A stretch of DNA of 64,000 nt. Source: Echinicola vietnamensis DSM 17526 (GTDB taxonomy: Bacteria > Bacteroidota > Bacteroidia > Cytophagales > Cyclobacteriaceae). Below the pieces are notes generated by a model. That model was not told the DNA's origin. It saw nothing but the letters and a program-made list of their open reading frames with translations, and did not search any database. A program made the translations under genes and the position numbers. Shown piece by piece: positions 62,505-64,000 of this stretch. Location: NCBI RefSeq assembly GCF_000325705.1, contig NC_019904.1, positions 3,846,001 to 3,910,000 on the forward strand, written 5' to 3'. The stretch's first letter is position 1. Every line of letters begins with the position of its first letter.

Positions 62505-64000
62505 AACTGGTAGGGCATAGTTTTGCTATCCTTTGAAAGGTTTTTTAAAGGACTATAAATTAAGTTAGGCCAAGTTAGAGAGTAAAATTTTTTCTACATG
62601 CTCGAAGCAATAACCGTTTGTTCTTGGCCTATGAGTTCAGTTTTTATTCCGGGACTTGTAAATCACCAATAAAAGCTCGAACTTTCACTTAATCTTAATT
62701 GGGACGGATGTCCACTTGGACTCCGAGCCCGCGCAGGCGCTCTAAGGATTTCTTAATCTGCGCCTGCTTTCTTTTTTCCTGATAGGTTGTATCGTCAGGC
62801 TCTAGGTAGGGCTCCTTGTTTTTGAGGATGTAATACAGTCCGGTCAAGATTTTATGAGCTACGGCAATCAGGGCCTTTTTAGATCCGCGGCGAGCAGCTA
62901 TTGCCCCATATTTGCGGCCCAAATAGGTGTCCTTTGTGTGTGATGCGGCCCAAGCAGCTTCGACCAATGCAGTTTTCAAGTATTTGTTCCCATGTGTGAT
63001 GCGGGTTGACTTCTTCTTGCCTGCACTTTCGTTGTTGCCCGGGGAGACACCTGCCCATGATGCCAGGTGTTTGTGATCAGGAAAAACCTCCATGTCATTG
63101 CCTGACTCGGCCAGGATATTCATGGCGGTTTCTTTACCTATTCCGGGTATGGTCTGGAGTAAATCGACCTCTTGTTGAAGCTCGACTGCATAACGCTCAA
63201 TTCTAGCCTCGATGTGCCCGATCTGGGCGTTGATCGAATCAATGGAATCACGGAGTGTGGCCAGCATGAACCGGTGATGTTCGGTGAGTCTTCCCTGCAG
63301 AGAAAGTTTGAGGTCCGCCATCTTTTTGCGCAAGGAACCTTTGGCAAGGTTGGCCAGGTATTCAGGATCATCCTGTTTCCGGATCAAGGCATCTATGATG
63401 AGCGTACCTGTGACCCCAAAGATATCCGAAGCCACTGAGGCCAGTTTGATATTGGCATCTTCCAGGATTTTATGCAACCTGTTGCGTTGGGCGACCCGCT
63501 GTGCGATCAGCTTACGTTTATACCTGCAAAGATCACGTAGCTCTCTTATCCACTCGGTAGGGACAAAGCTCCCCTTTAACAGACCGCTTAGAAGCAATTT
63601 GGCAATCCATTCACTGTCTTTCTTATCTGTCTTATGACCGGGAACATTCTTGATATGCCGGGCATTTACCAGGATAATCTTAAAATCCTCTTCCAGGATG
63701 TTGTAGACAGGTTTCCAATAAACTCCGGTACTTTCCATCGCAATGTGGGTAATGGAAAGGGAATTCAGCCATGTTTTAAGCTCCTCGATCTGAGCAGTAA
63801 AGGTCCCGAAGGTACGGGTATCAATCTCAACGTCAATGCCACTGACTGTGGCCACTACCGTCTTTTGGTGAACATCGAGGCCACAGCCCCGCTGGATCAC
63901 CTGTTCGAATTCAATTTGTGATGACATAACCGATAAGTGAATGTGAATATTCTACTTATACGGATAAACTCCTCTTTCATTCCCGTTTGTGAAGTCCTAA
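62505..64000 (-). mobile_element. IS110-family element, partial (right side beyond the window)
   Basis: Contains the transposase at 62695-63927 with about 190 non-coding bases 3' of it. IS110 elements lack inverted ends, so the exact left boundary cannot be set from one copy. The 5' non-coding part, where IS110-group bridge RNAs are encoded, is mostly outside the window. Confidence 0.6.
62695..63927 (-). CDS. IS110-family transposase
   Basis: 410 residues. The RuvC-like DEDD domain is visible: CGLDVHQKTV (Asp), IAMESTGVYWKPVYN (Glu) and HKTDKKDSEWIAKLL (two Asp). The C-terminal helix-hairpin-helix and Ser region reads LLQTIPGIGKETAMNIL ... LASWAGVSPGNNESAGKKKS with the nucleophilic Ser. Complete and probably functional. 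It acts with an element-encoded bridge RNA in related elements. Confidence 0.93.
   Translation of the reverse strand: MSSQIEFEQVIQRGCGLDVHQKTVVATVSGIDVEIDTRTFGTFTAQIEELKTWLNSLSITHIAMESTGVYWKPVYNILEEDFKIILVNARHIKNVPGHKTDKKDSEWIAKLLLSGLLKGSFVPTEWIRELRDLCRYKRKLIAQRVAQRNRLHKILEDANIKLASVASDIFGVTGTLIIDALIRKQDDPEYLANLAKGSLRKKMADLKLSLQGRLTEHHRFMLATLRDSIDSINAQIGHIEARIERYAVELQQEVDLLQTIPGIGKETAMNILAESGNDMEVFPDHKHLASWAGVSPGNNESAGKKKSTRITHGNKYLKTALVEAAWAASHTKDTYLGRKYGAIAARRGSKKALIAVAHKILTGLYYILKNKEPYLEPDDTTYQEKRKQAQIKKSLERLRGLGVQVDIRPN

Overview
The window looks like chromosome from a Bacteroidota bacterium of the order Cytophagales, probably Cyclobacteriaceae. The signs are membrane-anchored AraC regulators, DUF6515 and DUF3098 proteins, ribosomal protein THX, the ftsX-DUF3098-uppP-truB-ribF gene order, Bacteroidota-type promoters (TTTG, about 19 bases, TAnnTTTG), lipoproteins with short lipoboxes and almost no Shine-Dalgarno sequences. 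Genus is inference.

Layout. 1-2,500: the edge of an rteC-like gene (a marker of Bacteroidota conjugative elements), then 2 kb of dispersed and tandem repeats. 2,500-8,430: a DUF417 membrane protein, a small lipoprotein, a two-gene operon pairing a cytoplasmic trypsin/subtilisin double protease with an M19-dipeptidase-like hydrolase, then a short hairpin element with perfect 15-bp ends. 8,659-17,526: a minus-strand run of envelope proteins (beta-barrels, OmpA lipoprotein, TPR, DUF6515, DUF2092) and two paralogous membrane AraC regulators, the second lacking its start because an IS66 element (17,545-19,980) abuts it.

19,981-30,038: the most unusual region. A tyrosine recombinase gene (28,929-30,038, interrupted by one in-frame TAA) is followed on the same strand by single-gene units. 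These are separated by imperfect hairpins whose downstream edge carries a shared ACCGTTG core. Several stop codons fall inside the hairpins. This has the architecture of an integron-like cassette array, with the integrase reading in the same direction as the cassettes. Cassettes encode a rhomboid protease, a TPR protein, a leucine-rich-type lipoprotein and unknown proteins. IS21 and IS1595 insertions and the IS66 element have damaged the distal part.

30,285-43,180: core metabolism and envelope genes (3-oxoacid CoA-transferase; the ftsX to ribF operon; an AGCS amino-acid symporter), a 2.4 kb repeat field with an 888-bp tandem duplication, a VOC protein, and metX-hom. The metX-hom pair follows a SAM-I riboswitch and a 38-codon leader ORF ending in Met-Cys-Met-Cys-Asn. 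43,180-61,925: a propeller-like lipoprotein, ribosomal protein THX, a BlaI/BlaR1-type pair whose sensor carries TonB and receptor-plug domains, a fatty acid desaturase, a histone-deacetylase-like hydrolase, OmpH, a deoxyhypusine-synthase-like enzyme, an OmpA/PD40 protein, an S9 peptidase, an Hpt protein, a deoxynucleoside kinase and 3-hydroxybutyryl-CoA dehydrogenase. The window ends with a truncated membrane gene and an IS110 transposase.

All calls come from reading the sequence and translated frames. No database search was run.
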